DNA of 64,000 bases, from NCBI RefSeq assembly GCF_947507565.1, contig NC_089175.1:1601733-1665732 (forward strand), read 5' to 3'. Source of the stretch: Oscarella lobularis. Lineage: Eukaryota; Porifera; Homoscleromorpha; Homosclerophorida; Oscarellidae. How positions within the stretch are numbered: position 1 is the first letter of the stretch; each line of letters begins with the position of its first letter. The notes under the pieces were generated by a model that did no database searches, had not been told where the DNA came from, and was given only the letters and a program-made list of their open reading frames with translations. A program made the position numbers and the translations under genes. Shown here one piece after another: positions 12,405 to 26,871 of the stretch.

Positions 12405-13854
12405 ATGGAGGACGCGTATCGAAAGACGAAGACGGGGAAACTGAGCATCAAAGGACAGTCTGTGGGGTTCGATTGCGCACAAAATTGTCTTCCGTTAGGC
12501 TTTAAATCCTTAATATTATAGAACGTCGTCGAGACGGAGGAAGAAACGCAAACACAAGGAGGCGATCGGTTCTGGAGACCCCGAGTCTACAAGGCACGGT
12601 AAACCACAGTCTAAAAGAAATCGTAGTCCGCCATAACACGCGGAATTAGGCGTCTGGTGGGTAGTAAACGAGTTGGAAGATATTCGTGGGCGTGTCATAA
12701 TAGAAAGCACACTCAACAATCGTTATCTTTACGCAATGGTACTGTATGATCGTCAGACACGAAAACAAATAAAAACGTAATACTGCATTAGGATACAGGT
12801 GGTTTTCACTTGGGTGATCTTCGCAATGAAAGTAATGATAGAGTAATGATATTTATATACAGTACACTACACGTATACGTGTACTTCAGTTGAGGGGCCC
12901 GAACCGCCAGAAATTTTCACTATCGTGAAAGTGTCGGAAACTCAATTTTCGATAAAATCCGCCTACGGTGAGAAAAGTAGCACGTCTGTGCGAAGGCTAT
13001 TCTAAAAATTCCGTGAACAACAGATAAATACTTGACTGTGACCTCGGCGGGGGAGATAATCGGTCGCGCGGAAGCGATTGGCACTCGAGAAATGTGGGAA
13101 CCGATATTCCAGGAGGTGCGATTAAAAATAAGACGAATAGTCCGTAGACCTTGTTGGCTTGACGGTTTCTAAAGCAAAACATGAGAGCGAAAAATAAGCG
13201 TTGTTTTGCTTTCTTTTTACTCAGCGTCATTTTGGGGCTAACTAATCAGTCTTTTGAATTGCAAACATAGCCAAGTGGTTATTAGCTAAAATCCCATGTC
13301 CTCATTTAGCGGAGCTAAAGCGTTTTCATAACAACCGCGCTTCCTTGTTTTTCCTATAGGGTATGATCGCTTTTCAGGGCGTCAATAAGCGATTCTTGAC
13401 CGCCGACGAAAACGGCGACGTGTCGGTCGCGAGTCCGACCGTCGTACCGGGCTCGAAATTTCGCATGCTCTGCTGCGGACCGCGCGAAAAGGAGAAGGAC
13501 ACGAAGCAGGTCGAAGAAGACGAAGCGGAAGACGACATCCGGAATTTCGAAGTCAACTATGTGTAAGTGTATTTGGGGGGATGCGGGCAGAGAGGGAGGG
13601 AGAGACGAGAAGGGGCTTCTGTCTAACCTCGTCCAAACTCGGTTTAGGAAAAAATTCCAAAGTTATCAAGATCGTCGACTACGCGTCGCCAACGAGGACA
13701 ATCCGTCGTTGAAGAAAGCGAAAGACACAGGTCGTCTGCACGAAACCCTCTTGGACAGGTAAGAAGGGAGAAAGAGAGGGCCCCCTCGACCCTCGTCAAA
13801 GAATCGGATTCCCTTAGGCGTAGCAAGATGAAGGCGGATAGATACTGTAAGTAA
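12405..13854 (+). CDS. FRG1: FRG1 homolog, beta-trefoil actin/RNA-binding spliceosome-associated protein
   Basis: FRG1 is a nuclear and cytoplasmic protein with a fascin-like beta-trefoil fold linked to pre-mRNA splicing and actin bundling. The gene is split into at least eight small exons, recovered from both strands' splice signals: start MEDAYRKTKTGKLSIKG at 12405; a basic nuclear signal RRRKKRKHKEA (about 12530-12590); GVWWVVNELEDIRGRVIIE (from 12655); YLYAM joined to DTGGFHLGDL; GPEPPEIFTIVKVSETQFS (about 12897); KYLTVTSAGEIIGRAEAIG plus TREMWEPIFQE (about 13024-13112); GMIAFQGVNKRFLTADENGD (13360 on); NYV joined to KKFQSYQDRRLRV; and HETLLDR joined to RSKMKADRYCK with stop 13852-13854. 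Every block aligns in order with vertebrate FRG1, so it appears complete. Confidence 0.92.
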
Positions 13855-14118
13855 GATCTAAGGTTTTGCGTAATTCAATCGAAGGGGGCCCGGGGAGAGC
13901 GCGGACGTGCTTGAACTTGAGCCAATGACTTGTAGTTATGCATCGACGGGTGAAACAATGACAAGTAATCAGACGAACGCGACCGCAATCGTTGCCTTTA
14001 GCTATTAGACGCGAGGTGGCCCGTCACAATAGCGCGTGCGACTAAATTATTAAGGGGCGGGTGCGTCGCACTGTACTGTCAACAGAGAACCCCGTGCAAA
14101 AATACGCATGCTCTTGAT

Positions 14119-15761
14119 TCAGTAGTAGTGCGGCGTCTTCGCGTCGAAGAATCGCCGTTGCACGCAGACGCTTAGCCAGTGGGCGCCGTGGACGTTCGGA
14201 TCGGCGCAGAATAGGAGAAAGGATAGGAGTTGGGGTTCGGTGAGCGTTGTTTTTAGCAGACGCTTGACGTGCGTCGCATCTCCCCATGCGTAGTACTCGC
14301 TGCCAGCATCCGGGTCGTATAGCGGCAAACTGAATGAAAAAATAAGTCAGCATGACCGATTAACCGGATTTGTTACCGGTTCTGTTCGGCGGTTGCGGCG
14401 AATCGCGTGGATTCCATCGATTCCCCACTCCCCCTGGCTTTGACCCCAATAGAATTGTCCTAAGCGCCCCGTTAGTATTATTAGATGAGAGCGCGGACAC
14501 GAGCCTCTAAAATTGGGGACCCCAACTGGTCATTTCCCACGCACCCTCGTTACCTTTCTAAACGATTCATTCATCGTCGGATCGAAATAGGATATGACAA
14601 GCCGTTCGGAGGCGATACGATTGACGCCTTCCAATTTCGATTCGTGCACGTAGCGAAATTCCATATCCATCGCGGCGGCGACGGCGTCTTCGTCCTCCTC
14701 CTCCTCGTCGACGTCGACGACGGGCAGCGAGAAGACGCCCGTCGTATAATCATTGCTAATAAACAGAAAAGCCGCGCTGGAATGAAGAACGTCGCTGCGG
14801 TCAAATTAAAAACATTATGCAACTAAAGCATCTGGCCCGATCCGAGATGAGACCCGCGCGCATACCAAAACTTTTAACCGTTACCCGAATAATAATAGCA
14901 ATTATACCTTACGGTCTTTCGGTCGCCTTGGGAGAAGCGCATTTCGCACACGTACGCCATGCCGTCCCACAGACGTCGGGCTTCGTTGCGGAAGCGCGCC
15001 ACCGATTCGCCGACGTCGTCGCCGCCGCCGATCGCGCCGGCGTCGTAGTCGCGTAGACGTCGTTCGACGGTTTCCATCCACGCGACGAAATCGTCGTGCA
15101 TTTCGTACGCCTTCTTCGATTCGCCGCGCGTTCCGTCGTCGACGTCGAGAACGCGATTGAGCTCGTCGATCGAGCGCATCGGTTCGACGAGTGGGCGTGC
15201 GGTCGCGACGGGGGCGAGCGGAGGGGGCCGCGCGACAGTCAAATTGTTTTGGCAAGCGATTGGGACGCTTCCCGACGTTCCGCGCTGCTCGATCGGCTGT
15301 CGCGGGCTACTCGTGCTGTGCGCGCTTCGTTTTTGCAGCCGCTCGTGCAGAGTCTCATTAGTAGCGCGACTACTACTAGAACTACTTGTTGTAGTATTAC
15401 TGCTCTCCGTTATCCACGTGCTTTGCTGCTCGTGCTGTCGCTGGCGCGCGCGTTGCTGCAGGAGCTCTTTCTGCACGAGCTGCATCTCCTTTAGCTTATC
15501 CTTCGTCCGTCCGATTCCCGGACGGTGTACTTCGTTATAGCGTCGATTGTCGAACCACATTTTTATCGTTTCGTATTTGTAGCCGAGTTGGACGGCGAGA
15601 CGACCGATTCGTTCGCGATTCGGATGCTTTGTTTCCATGAAAACACGCTCGAGCGTCTCTTTCGCTTCCTTCGGGAAGCGCGTCCGTTTCTTGCGCGGTT
15701 TGACGGTCAGAAGATCGGTCGTTTCCATTCGTTGAGAGAATTCTCGTCGCAGCGCTGACAC
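14119..15761 (-). CDS. Divergent homeobox protein with Asp at homeodomain position 50
   Basis: Nuclear DNA-binding protein. The first exon (15761-about 14910) encodes a short leader, then a 60-residue homeodomain: RKKRTRFPKEAKETLERVF, the helix 2 segment PNRERIGRLAVQLGY, and helix 3 TIKMWFDNRRYNEV. Spacing is canonical, with F8, L16, W48, F49, N51 and R53 all present, so it is not a TALE type. Position 50 is Asp and 54 is Tyr, both unusual. A Gln/Arg-rich linker, a Ser/Thr run and a conserved-looking helical segment (FVAWMETVERRLRDYDAG) follow. Downstream exons on the minus strand read YTTGVFSLPVVDVDEEEDED...EFRYVHESKLEGVNRIASE (about 14760-14560) and PLYDPDAGSEYYAWGDATHV...RRFFDAKTPHYY, stop at 14119. 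I cannot assign it to a named class. Start could also be the in-frame Met at about 15728. Confidence 0.78.
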
Positions 15762-16276
15762 CGAGCGTTAGCGGCGATATGGACGACTGGTTTGTGGTGA
15801 GAGCGCGCGGATAACGATCTCTGCTCACGCCCACACTTGCCCTTAAAAAGTATTCCGCTAAAGAGCGGGGGCGCTTTGACGGGAGAGACTGAAGTGATTG
15901 CGAAACGAACCGCGATGGGATCGAGGCCACCCTGTCGGCCGTCAAGCGGACGTCTCACTCTGGATGTGCTATGTCGAACCAGACAGCTTGGTTTGGTCTT
16001 ATAATACGACTCGTCATTAGAGAGACCTAATGAGTGTCTTGCACGTGATCCATCATTAATTCGCGCCTTCTTGGACGCGATGACTATTCCTATACATGAT
16101 GATTACGCGTGCGCATCGAAGCGAATTTTTCCGTTTACTACGGATCAAAAAGACCTTAGACTTAGAGAACCGGTTTGAATCGAATATCGAATATTAAGGT
16201 CTTGCACGTGATCACTATTATCCAAACAGCCAAACCCATTTAAATGCGCGTGCGCGCGCCTACGCCTCTCGCGATA
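15762..16276. promoter_or_regulatory. Divergent promoter region with two CACGTG-containing repeats
   Basis: About 515 bp separates the start codons of the homeobox gene (minus) and the PHKA gene (plus). The 14-mer TCTTGCACGTGATC occurs twice in the same orientation, at 16037-16050 and 16200-16213, each centred on a CACGTG E-box. The region must hold both promoters; the E-box role is inferred. Confidence 0.5.
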
Positions 16277-19200
16277 ATGACGGATCCGGCTGCCTCTCTC
16301 GACTATTATTTTACTCAGGTGAAAAAAGCGATTCTCAATCATCAGGTAAGAGTCAAAAGGCGTCTAAATTCGTCTGTTTCGTGATGCCTATTCTCTAAAG
16401 AATCCAGTCACGGGACTTCTTCCCGCCTCCGCCGACGTTCGTACGGACGCCTGGGTTCGCGACAACGTCTATTCGATTCTCTCCGTATGGGGTCTATCGT
16501 TGGCTTACCGAAAACGCGCCGAAACGGACGAAGACAAGGCGAAAGCCTACGAATTGGAACAGGTAGCGCACGCTACAATCTCTCTTCGCAACGGAAAATT
16601 CTCTTGCGTAGAGCGTCGTCAAATTAATGCGAGGTCTCCTATTCTGCATGATGCGTCAGGTAAGATAATAAGAATATTGATTTTTTGACTACGCAAAACA
16701 CGTGCTGTGCAGATTGAAAAAGTCGAAAATTTCAAAAAATCGCAGTCACGTGCAGACGCGTTACACGCAAAATACAATATAGGTAAAATACATGCAATGC
16801 ACGTGCTTGAAGTTATTCATCGAGTCCATAGCAACGGGTGCTACATGTGTTGGCGACGAGGGCTGGGGTCACTTGCAGATCGACGCCACGTCTTTGTATC
16901 TGCTCACTCTCGCCCAAATGACTGCATCCGGTCTGCAAATTATTTTCACGCTGGACGAAGTCTCCTTTGTTCAGAATCTCGTTTTCTATATCGAATCGGC
17001 CTATCGGACGCCAGTAAGGACGTCTAGCTAATTAATTCGATCAGCTAAGATAGTTGCGTTATGTGGGGCAAAGGATTATGGGATTTGGGAGCGAGGAGAT
17101 AAGTCGAACAACGGTCTGCCGGAATTGAATGCGAGCTCCGTGGGAATGGCAAAGGTGTGAAGAAACAGATTTATTTATTTATTCATCTTTATCGGTTTTC
17201 TTTTTGAAGGCTGCTCTCGAGGCAATTGATGAAATGGATCTTTTTGGCTGCAGGGGCGGCGCCGAGTCCGTTATTCACGTTCTGACAGACGAAAAGCAGC
17301 ACTGCGATGTAGGCATATCCAAAGAGAAGCCACGCATTCTATTTTCTAATGCTTCTTCTCAAGACGATTCTTCACTCATTATTGCCGAGAGAATCGACGT
17401 CAAAAGTACATAGAAAGAAGTCTATCTATCGTTTTCATTGTGCGTTCTGTGTGCATAGGAAGTGGATTCGTCTCTATTGTCTGTTATCAGTTTTCCTGCT
17501 TTTGCTTGTTCCGACCCGGAACTGGTCGAAAAGACAAGAAATAAAATACAGATGGAACTGGAGGTAAGTAAACTTCTCGCACATCAGATTTACATAGACC
17601 TTATTCAGTAATAATAATCAGGGTAAATACGGCTGCAAGAGATTTCTCAGAGACGGATATCGAACGGCAAAAGAAGTAAGTGAATCGCGTCTAGTGTATA
17701 TCTAAACTAGCGTTTATGACGACAGGATCCGAATCGTTTGTACTACGAACCGGCCGAGCTGAAAATCTTCGAGAACATCGAATGCGAATGGCCCGTCTTT
17801 TTCACCTATTTCATCTTGGACGGCCTGTTTACGGGACGGCACGAGCAAGTCGAAGAGTATAGGGAAAAGTTGAACGAAATTGTCCTGAGAGACGAAACGG
17901 GTTCGGTTCAAATTCCCGAATTGTACTACGTTTCCTCGGGCAAAGTGAGAAGGGGTTGGACTTTGACTTTATATGTTTTTTTTGACGTATTTTCAGGTTG
18001 ACCTCGAGAGTCAGAATCCGCACTCGCAGGAACGAATGCCCGGCGGAAAATTGCCTCACATGTGGGCTCAGTCCTTGTACTTCATTGGCTGTCTTTTATA
18101 TGACGTCAGTAGATATCTGTAGAGTTAGGATTCGCAGTGATTAATTTTATCGTAGCGTTTAATTGATCCGCCGGAATTGGACCCGCTAAACCGTCATCAT
18201 TTCGTTGCTAAGAAAATCGACCTTGTCATACAAAGTATAGCTCAATATACCATAGCTCTTAGGATTAATTTTTTGGGGGTGGTAGTTGCTCTAGTGGCAG
18301 AAGACGAGCTGATCAAAGAAGAGCTGAATTTTCATGGCATCGAATCGCAAACTGTCGACGAGCTGCGACCGATTAATGTTCACCCAGCGAGACACCTCAG
18401 CAAAGCGTACACAAGACTAGGCAATAATAGCACTAGAAATAATGTCTTTTAAATCTATGGTGATATTCTTCCTTAGGAAAAAATTCCAAACTGAAATTGT
18501 CCGGCAGGTTTGGCGAGATTTTTATTTCTTTCAATTCTAAAATCTCTTTTGGTTTTTTCAGACCCTTTTTAGATATCGGCTATCTAGGCACGAGCAAATT
18601 ATATTCTCACCGAAGAAAGATATTCGCTTTTCACCCTCAAGTAAAGTGCTAACCCCGAATAGATTAGAAAAAAGTCTCATCAATTGTTCGTGTCTTCTCT
18701 CCAGTTTATGGATCACGAGCAATTTTATTTGTCGTGGGACGTCGACATGCTCGTCGATTTTATTCAGTCGAATTTGGCGTACTTGAAGCGCAGCTGGAAT
18801 TTGAACGGTCGGCCGACGATGACGCTCGAAGTGACGCGATATCTGCTTGGAGAACAAGGTCACAAGACGTCCATGCTCAAGCTTCTGCAAAAACTCAATT
18901 CTGGATACAGCATGGGAGCGAGGTACATTTTTTCATTGATACACTTTGGGCGAGAAAAATTTTCTTTTTTCTACTCGTCAGAGTAAAGATTGGAAAATTA
19001 CAAGATTTTCTGAAAACGTCGTGCATAACGAAACTATCGTTTATGAGGGGATATCCGGTCATAGAAGAATCAGCGGGTAAATTAAAAAAAATGATTGATA
19101 ATGCAGAGAGAGAGAGCACTGCTTCTTGTACGAGTAGGACGTACAGTCCAGCGAAGTTTGAGTATAGAATCTTCAGCGAGTTGGGACAGGGAGAGCGCCT

Positions 19201-21785
19201 CTGGCACTGCCCTACTGTCACCGCTTCTCCAAAAAAAGAAATCGATGTCGACGTCTGGATCTACTGATGACGGCCAAGTTCAACTGGTACTAAGTAATTT
19301 CATTTGTACAAAAGATAAAATTTATTTAATTAATTAGAGAACGAAGTCGTTTACTGGTAGCGTTTTGAGAAGCCGAAAGACGGCGAGCATATTTGGCGAC
19401 GATTTTCTCGATCCGGCGCTCGTCTCCTCCGAAGGTACAGCCGGCCTTTTTTCATATTCGTACACTGCGAATGAGGTTCTTTCTGCTGTCGCAGATCTTC
19501 TCGTTTCGCCGTCGCCGCGGATGGATCGGCGACACGGGTCGATCACTCCGAGGAAGAAGGTTCTGCCCGCACCGCCGCTTCTCATGCCGACTCCGCCTAC
19601 GACGATGGCTCGACCGGCCTCCTGTCCCTACTTAGGTCTCGGAAAAAGAGAACGTAGAAATAAACGGGGCTCACCTCCTTCTTGATATTATAGTCGGAAC
19701 AGATCTGACGGAATTGACGGATCAGTTGAAAAATTCGTCGGATTTGCAAGAACAGGCCGACTTGCTACACTGTCTTTTTATGCAAAAGTACAGTCCGGAC
19801 ATAATTGGACACTTCCTCTGCTACGTATACGTCTCTCTTTCGTTAGAGGCCTCGGTTTCGTCTGCATGTTAGACGAAGGAAAAGGATACACGGTGGAAGA
19901 GTTGCTGGAGGAAGTTTATGCAAGGGTATAATAGATCTTACGCACACGTTTACACACAGTGCATCTATGTATTACGCGCGGTTCCCATATTCATAGTCGG
20001 CCGAACTGAGAGTGTGGACTCTCGTGCGTCACACGGCCGGGATGCTCGGGAAACAAGTCGAAGACTTAGCATCGGTATAAACGATGACTCGCCTATTGTT
20101 TAGTGTTTAGACCCCCCCCCACCCCCCCTGGGGTTTTTGTGTAAGTAGGCCGCCACGGACATCCTCGTTCGTCAGAAACAATTCACGTTCGGCCTGCCTC
20201 CAGCGACGAAAGAGGTCACAATCGACCGGTAATCGAGCTCTCCCACGTCGAGCTATTTCGAGATTATAGAAAATGATTTCCCAGGCCGATGCCACCTGAG
20301 AAATTAAAGGCGCTCATCTACAAGACGTACGGCGAGGATGTTAGCACAGCTGTGCTCACCCAGGAAGTTCTCATGTATTTGGCTATGTTTATTCGAACCG
20401 AACCGTCTCTATTCAACGAAATGCTTCGCCTGAGAATCAGTCTCATTATTCGCGTGATGGCAGCGGAATTGGGTCGGACTGTCAATTGCTCAGGTATGGA
20501 GATAAGTCGATTGGGAGGGTTCCCCCTAAGGTGCGCTTTGCATGATTGGCCTCAATATTAGCGGGCGAGGCTTCTAATCAGTTGATGAATTTGCGACCGT
20601 ACGAAGTCAAGCGTTTACTCTATCACATCATTTCCGGCGAGGAATTCCGCGTCGACGACGGAACGACGGCGGTGCAAATCGTCAAGGAATCGCCGAGTTT
20701 GTTAGCGAGGAAGAAGATATCGATTAAAGCCGTCAAACGACGCGACACGGCGGGGATAATACAGCTCGGTCAGGACGTTAGAGGGGTAAGGAAAATATTT
20801 CGAAACTGGAGGAGACGACCACCCCCTCGGGCCTTTCTCTTAGACGAGTTTTCGATATGCTTTTTATAGACATTCCCCAATATCTTATCACATAGAGAAA
20901 CCCTTAGTCTTTACTAGATAAACCGCTAGACACCTTAGAAGAGTCCCTTCGGGCACGTTTGATGTGTTGATTTTTCTTTCGAAAGACCTTTAGTCGATTA
21001 TGTGTACATAGCTGAGGCACTAAGTCACTTCTGCCTTTTTTTATCTGTAGAAAGGGAGTTCGATGGACGCGCCAGAAATCGAAAATCGTTTCTCCAATTT
21101 GCACGGCCAGTGGATACGTCGACGTCGTCTCGACGGTGCGCTCAATCGCGTGCCGCTCGGCTTTTATAGCAAAGTGTGGCGAATCTTGGAGAAGTGTCGC
21201 GGATTGAGCGTCGAGAAACACGTTCTCTGGTCGTATCCAACTATAGAGGAGGTGGGAGTAGGCGCGGCGGGGGTGGGATGAGGGTGGGCTCGAGTGGGAG
21301 TCGTGTACTTTTTATCAGATGACCCCTGGCGAGCTGAAATTCGCCCTGCACGTCGAAACGTGGCTCAATCGACTTCCCCATCCCGAGTATCGACAATTGA
21401 TGGTGGAATGTCTAATGGTTTTGGCCATTGTCGTTCGACAAGATCCAGGACAGCGGCTCGGTGATATACTTAACATAGATTCACTGGTTTATGAAGCAAA
21501 TGCCCTCTTTCTCGAGGATTTGGTAAGTGCTGCTGTACATAATCATTTATCTGAATCAGTCATTCAGATAACTGATTTTTCCTATTTATAATGTTTGATT
21601 TATAGGCTAACAGTTTGAAAGATCGTTCGGTTCTGACGTCATCGAATGGAGGAATTTCAGAAGATTTTTACGACAGTGCACCCAGCGGTACGTACGGGAC
21701 TATGAACTATTTGACGCAAGCCGTTGTCAATCGCATCAAAGGCTTGCCTCGTGTCGGCCCTTCGGTCGAGTGCAAAGTCAACTAG
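16277..21785 (+). CDS. PHKA: Phosphorylase b kinase regulatory subunit alpha
   Basis: Large regulatory subunit of phosphorylase kinase, which phosphorylates glycogen phosphorylase in response to Ca2+ and PKA. It has a glucoamylase-like N-terminal region. Exons from 16277 read [50 protein letters not shown], then [156 protein letters not shown] and [20 protein letters not shown]. The N-terminus and the [16 protein letters not shown] block favour alpha over beta. About 20 short introns; one carries a poly-C run at 20111-20130. The C-terminus is CKVN, with Cys at the position where vertebrate alpha has its farnesylated CAMQ. Stop 21783-21785. Confidence 0.93.
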
Positions 21786-21955
21786 ATATACATTTTGAAC
21801 CTGTAGATAGCAATCGGCTTCGAGCCAATCAGCAATCGCCGCGCCCAACGCATGACCGCCCTACGTCATTCACGTGACTCTTTTTTTCGCGACGCTGAAA
21901 GGCGAATGCACAATGGAACCGCGAATTGTAGCTAAAGCGATATAGACGAGTGGCG

Positions 21956-24483
21956 ATGACGGAAGACAAGTAAGCGAAGCGCTCTATCGAACGTCAAAGA
22001 GGGGGGCCCTTTCCGGACGAACCTCGGGGCGACGAAGCTGACGTCGTTTTCGCAGGGTAACGGCAACGGCGACGAAACACCTCGAACGCGGCGAAAGCGA
22101 CGCCGATGAAGACGGCAATCTCGTCAGCGAATGGACATTTCAAACGGGCGAAACGCCGTCCGTCTATATCCACGGCGCAACGGGCCCCGACGAAACGGTC
22201 CTGCCCCTCAACCTACTCTACGACATCTACAACGTCGCTCCAGTCGCGAGCGGCGGCGAAACGACGACGGGGGCCGAAGAGGAAGGGAGCAGCGGCCATG
22301 TTGGGAGCGGGGGCGTGGCTCACGGTCCGCCCGCTTTGGTGACTCGCACGGGTGCCGCTATTGCCGTGCGGAAAAAACGTGGGGCGGAGTCACTGACAGC
22401 CGGGAGTGCCAGCGGATCGTCGCCAATAGTAGTTATGAAATCGCGTGGCAGTAGTGGAAGCGGCGGAAGTGGTAGCGGCGGCAGTGGCGGCGGAATCGAG
22501 GGCGCCGATGGGAGCAAGGAGGAGGAAAAGGAGGGAGGCGAGGCGGCCAGTCTAGATCATATTCCGCCGCAGACTCTGTTCTCGGCAATTGAAACGTGAG
22601 GGCATTTATTTATACTATTGATTCTAGATGTCATTGCGTTTTTTTAGATATCGTTACACTTTGGATGCTCCCACGTCTGTCGTGCAAAAGCGCGGCGAAG
22701 ACAGTCTGACGTATTTGAACAAGGGCCAATTCTATTCGATTACGGTTGAAAGTCTGTTGGAGAAGAGTGCAATCGAGGTGGATCACGTAAAAGTAATGCA
22801 ATGAAACGAGTTCAAGAGCAGAAGTCTTGCTAATTCAAACGTCGTCTTCCTTTTAGTCTATTGTCCAGCTTGTCTTTCGAGAGAAGGACGCCGCGTCGGA
22901 GTTGGGCCTGTGGCAATATTGGTACAGCCAGCAAGCGAATCCAAATCAAAGAGCATTTGACGTTGGTAAGAAGCTGTCACCCAAGCCATCATCATCATCA
23001 TTTCATTGCATTCTAGATCGAAAATCATGTCAACACGTCGATATGGACTTGATCGACGACATGGCCTACAACGCGAGCGGATTCGTATGGAACCCTCAAG
23101 TCCCGGCGAAAATCGTTCTAAGAATCAACTGCCTCAGCACGGAATTTTCATCCCAGAAAGGAGTTAAAGTACATATACACATGCATAGGTGGCACGCGCG
23201 AGTGGGTTTCCTATTGGGGTGCGTGCGCGTAGGGAATTCCACTCTATCTCCAAGTCGACACGTACGAGGATTTAGTCAACGCGAGCGCGGATCCCGTTCA
23301 TCGCGCCTGTTGCCGAATCAAAATCTTCCGAGACAAGGTCAGAGAACTCCCTTTTATAATAAGCCATGTGAATGCTATTCGTTTCTGTCAGGGAGCCGAG
23401 CGTAAGAACAAGGACGAATCTAAAAGTGCAGAAAAGCGTCTGCAGAGAATCATAAAGACACGAGGAGGTAAACGTTTTGGAGGAGATCCTAGGAGTGAGT
23501 GAATTGTCTCGGATGTAAGAGTGGGGGTGGGTATTGTCTCTCTTAGAAGCGTGCGTGAGTCCGTCGGCCGTTTTCAATCCTCCCAGTCAGAAAACGGCTC
23601 TCCATTCGACGAGCACTCTCGGTCCCAAGCCCATACTTTTCACTCCGCTCATAACAGCGTCAACAGCGAATCAAGTAAGAGGCGAAAGAGACATTTTTGA
23701 AAATTGGAGCCGTTACCCTTTGTCTCTTCTTAGTCTCAGTTTTACCTTGACGACATAAGCAGCCAATCGCGTGCCTTTTTAGCTAGCATACGGTTAGTCA
23801 AAGCTCATAATTCACACTGGGATCAGCTGTATCCCTGGTTCCAGTGCTAGTGTACTTTTTTCTCTACGCATTATCTCCTTTTAGTGATCGAGAACATAAA
23901 CGTACTTTAGCTGCCACGGTTCTAGCTACGAATGACCAGTTGGGAGGTCTCGAATTCGGAGCGCCTAGCAATAAGAATCCCCGTCTCACTGCCGACCAGG
24001 CGGGAGGCGTAAAACGAAAACCCGGTACGTAGAATTGCGCTGGACTCGCGAGAGCTAAGTCGTCTTTCCGTTTGAAGCCCTAACCATATATGTTCGAAAA
24101 GAAGAAGAGAAAGTTTATAATGCTCTAATGCTAGATTCTCTAACTGTTGTCGACTTTAAAACAGCGGTGAGTCTCGTCTCAAGTGAGAATAAGAGTCTCT
24201 CCTCGGTCTAACTAGCTTAAGTAGGTTTCGAGAAAGTATAACGTTCCAGCAGAGTCTATAAAGTACGTCTACAAGACCACAAAAAGAGGGTGGGTACTCC
24301 TAATAAATAATGATACATTGTAATAATAATAATTCTTATTATTTCTTCTCTAGTCTCTTGGTGAACTTTGATGATGATATGGTGGAGCAGTTTAGCGACG
24401 AAGATGATTTTATTATCAAATTTGAGTTTGACAATCAAACCGGTCACGTTCACCTCTACGTTATACCAACTGCTTACGTGTGA
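21956..24483 (+). CDS. GRHL: Grainyhead-like transcription factor (CP2/Grh family)
   Basis: Epithelial transcription factor of the Grainyhead branch. Start MTEDK at 21956 (intron after 21969) joins to [14 protein letters not shown]; a conserved short motif [14 protein letters not shown] follows; then a Gly/Ser-rich linker. The CP2 DNA-binding domain begins [39 protein letters not shown], then [95 protein letters not shown]. The C-terminal ubiquitin-like dimerisation region is [58 protein letters not shown], ending TAYV at 24483. The YLNKGQFY and QKGVKG motifs separate it from TFCP2. Only 170 bp separate it from the PHKA stop, so its promoter is compact. Confidence 0.93.
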
Positions 24484-24763
24484 AGGAGTCTCCGTGTACA
24501 TATTTGATCCGACATTGGCAGCTGTAGTAGTGGTATAGCTTTTTTCTTACATCTAATATCCCATCCCACCTATCTCTTGTAGTTGGAGAAGTAGTTGTGT
24601 GTTGTAATTAATTAATGACCGTCTTGTGCTGATGTTCTGATTGGATCATTGGCAGGGGAGAAATTGGCGTGATAAGCCTTGCATTTCAAAATCTGAGAAC
24701 GAGCATGCATGTAACTTGCCATGCAGATAATGAAAATAGCAAATAATAGGCGAGCACGGTCTC

Positions 24764-26613
<1,850 letters not shown>

Positions 26614-26871
26614 GACGGATTTCACGTGACTGCCTGGCCCTACTATCCGGGCTTCCTCGAAATTTCGCTTTCGGAGAAGTTGTTCGGAGGTTCAGTGTGA
26701 AAATTCTCGCATGAAGAGAAAATTAGCAGCTTCATTTTTTGTACACTGTAGTCTTGTCACGTGATTTGGTTTGTACCTTCCTCGTGACGTCATTGTGTCA
26801 GATTGTCTACTGTACGCTTCCGAAGCTCGCTCTTTCTTCACCGATTTTCGCATGTTTGTTTTACTTTTACA

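Noticed and set aside
16277-21785. Phosphorylase kinase beta subunit
   Set aside because: The LxVVxRxDP segment and YRQLMVE block recall beta, but the N-terminus ([22 protein letters not shown]) and [16 protein letters not shown] are alpha-type.
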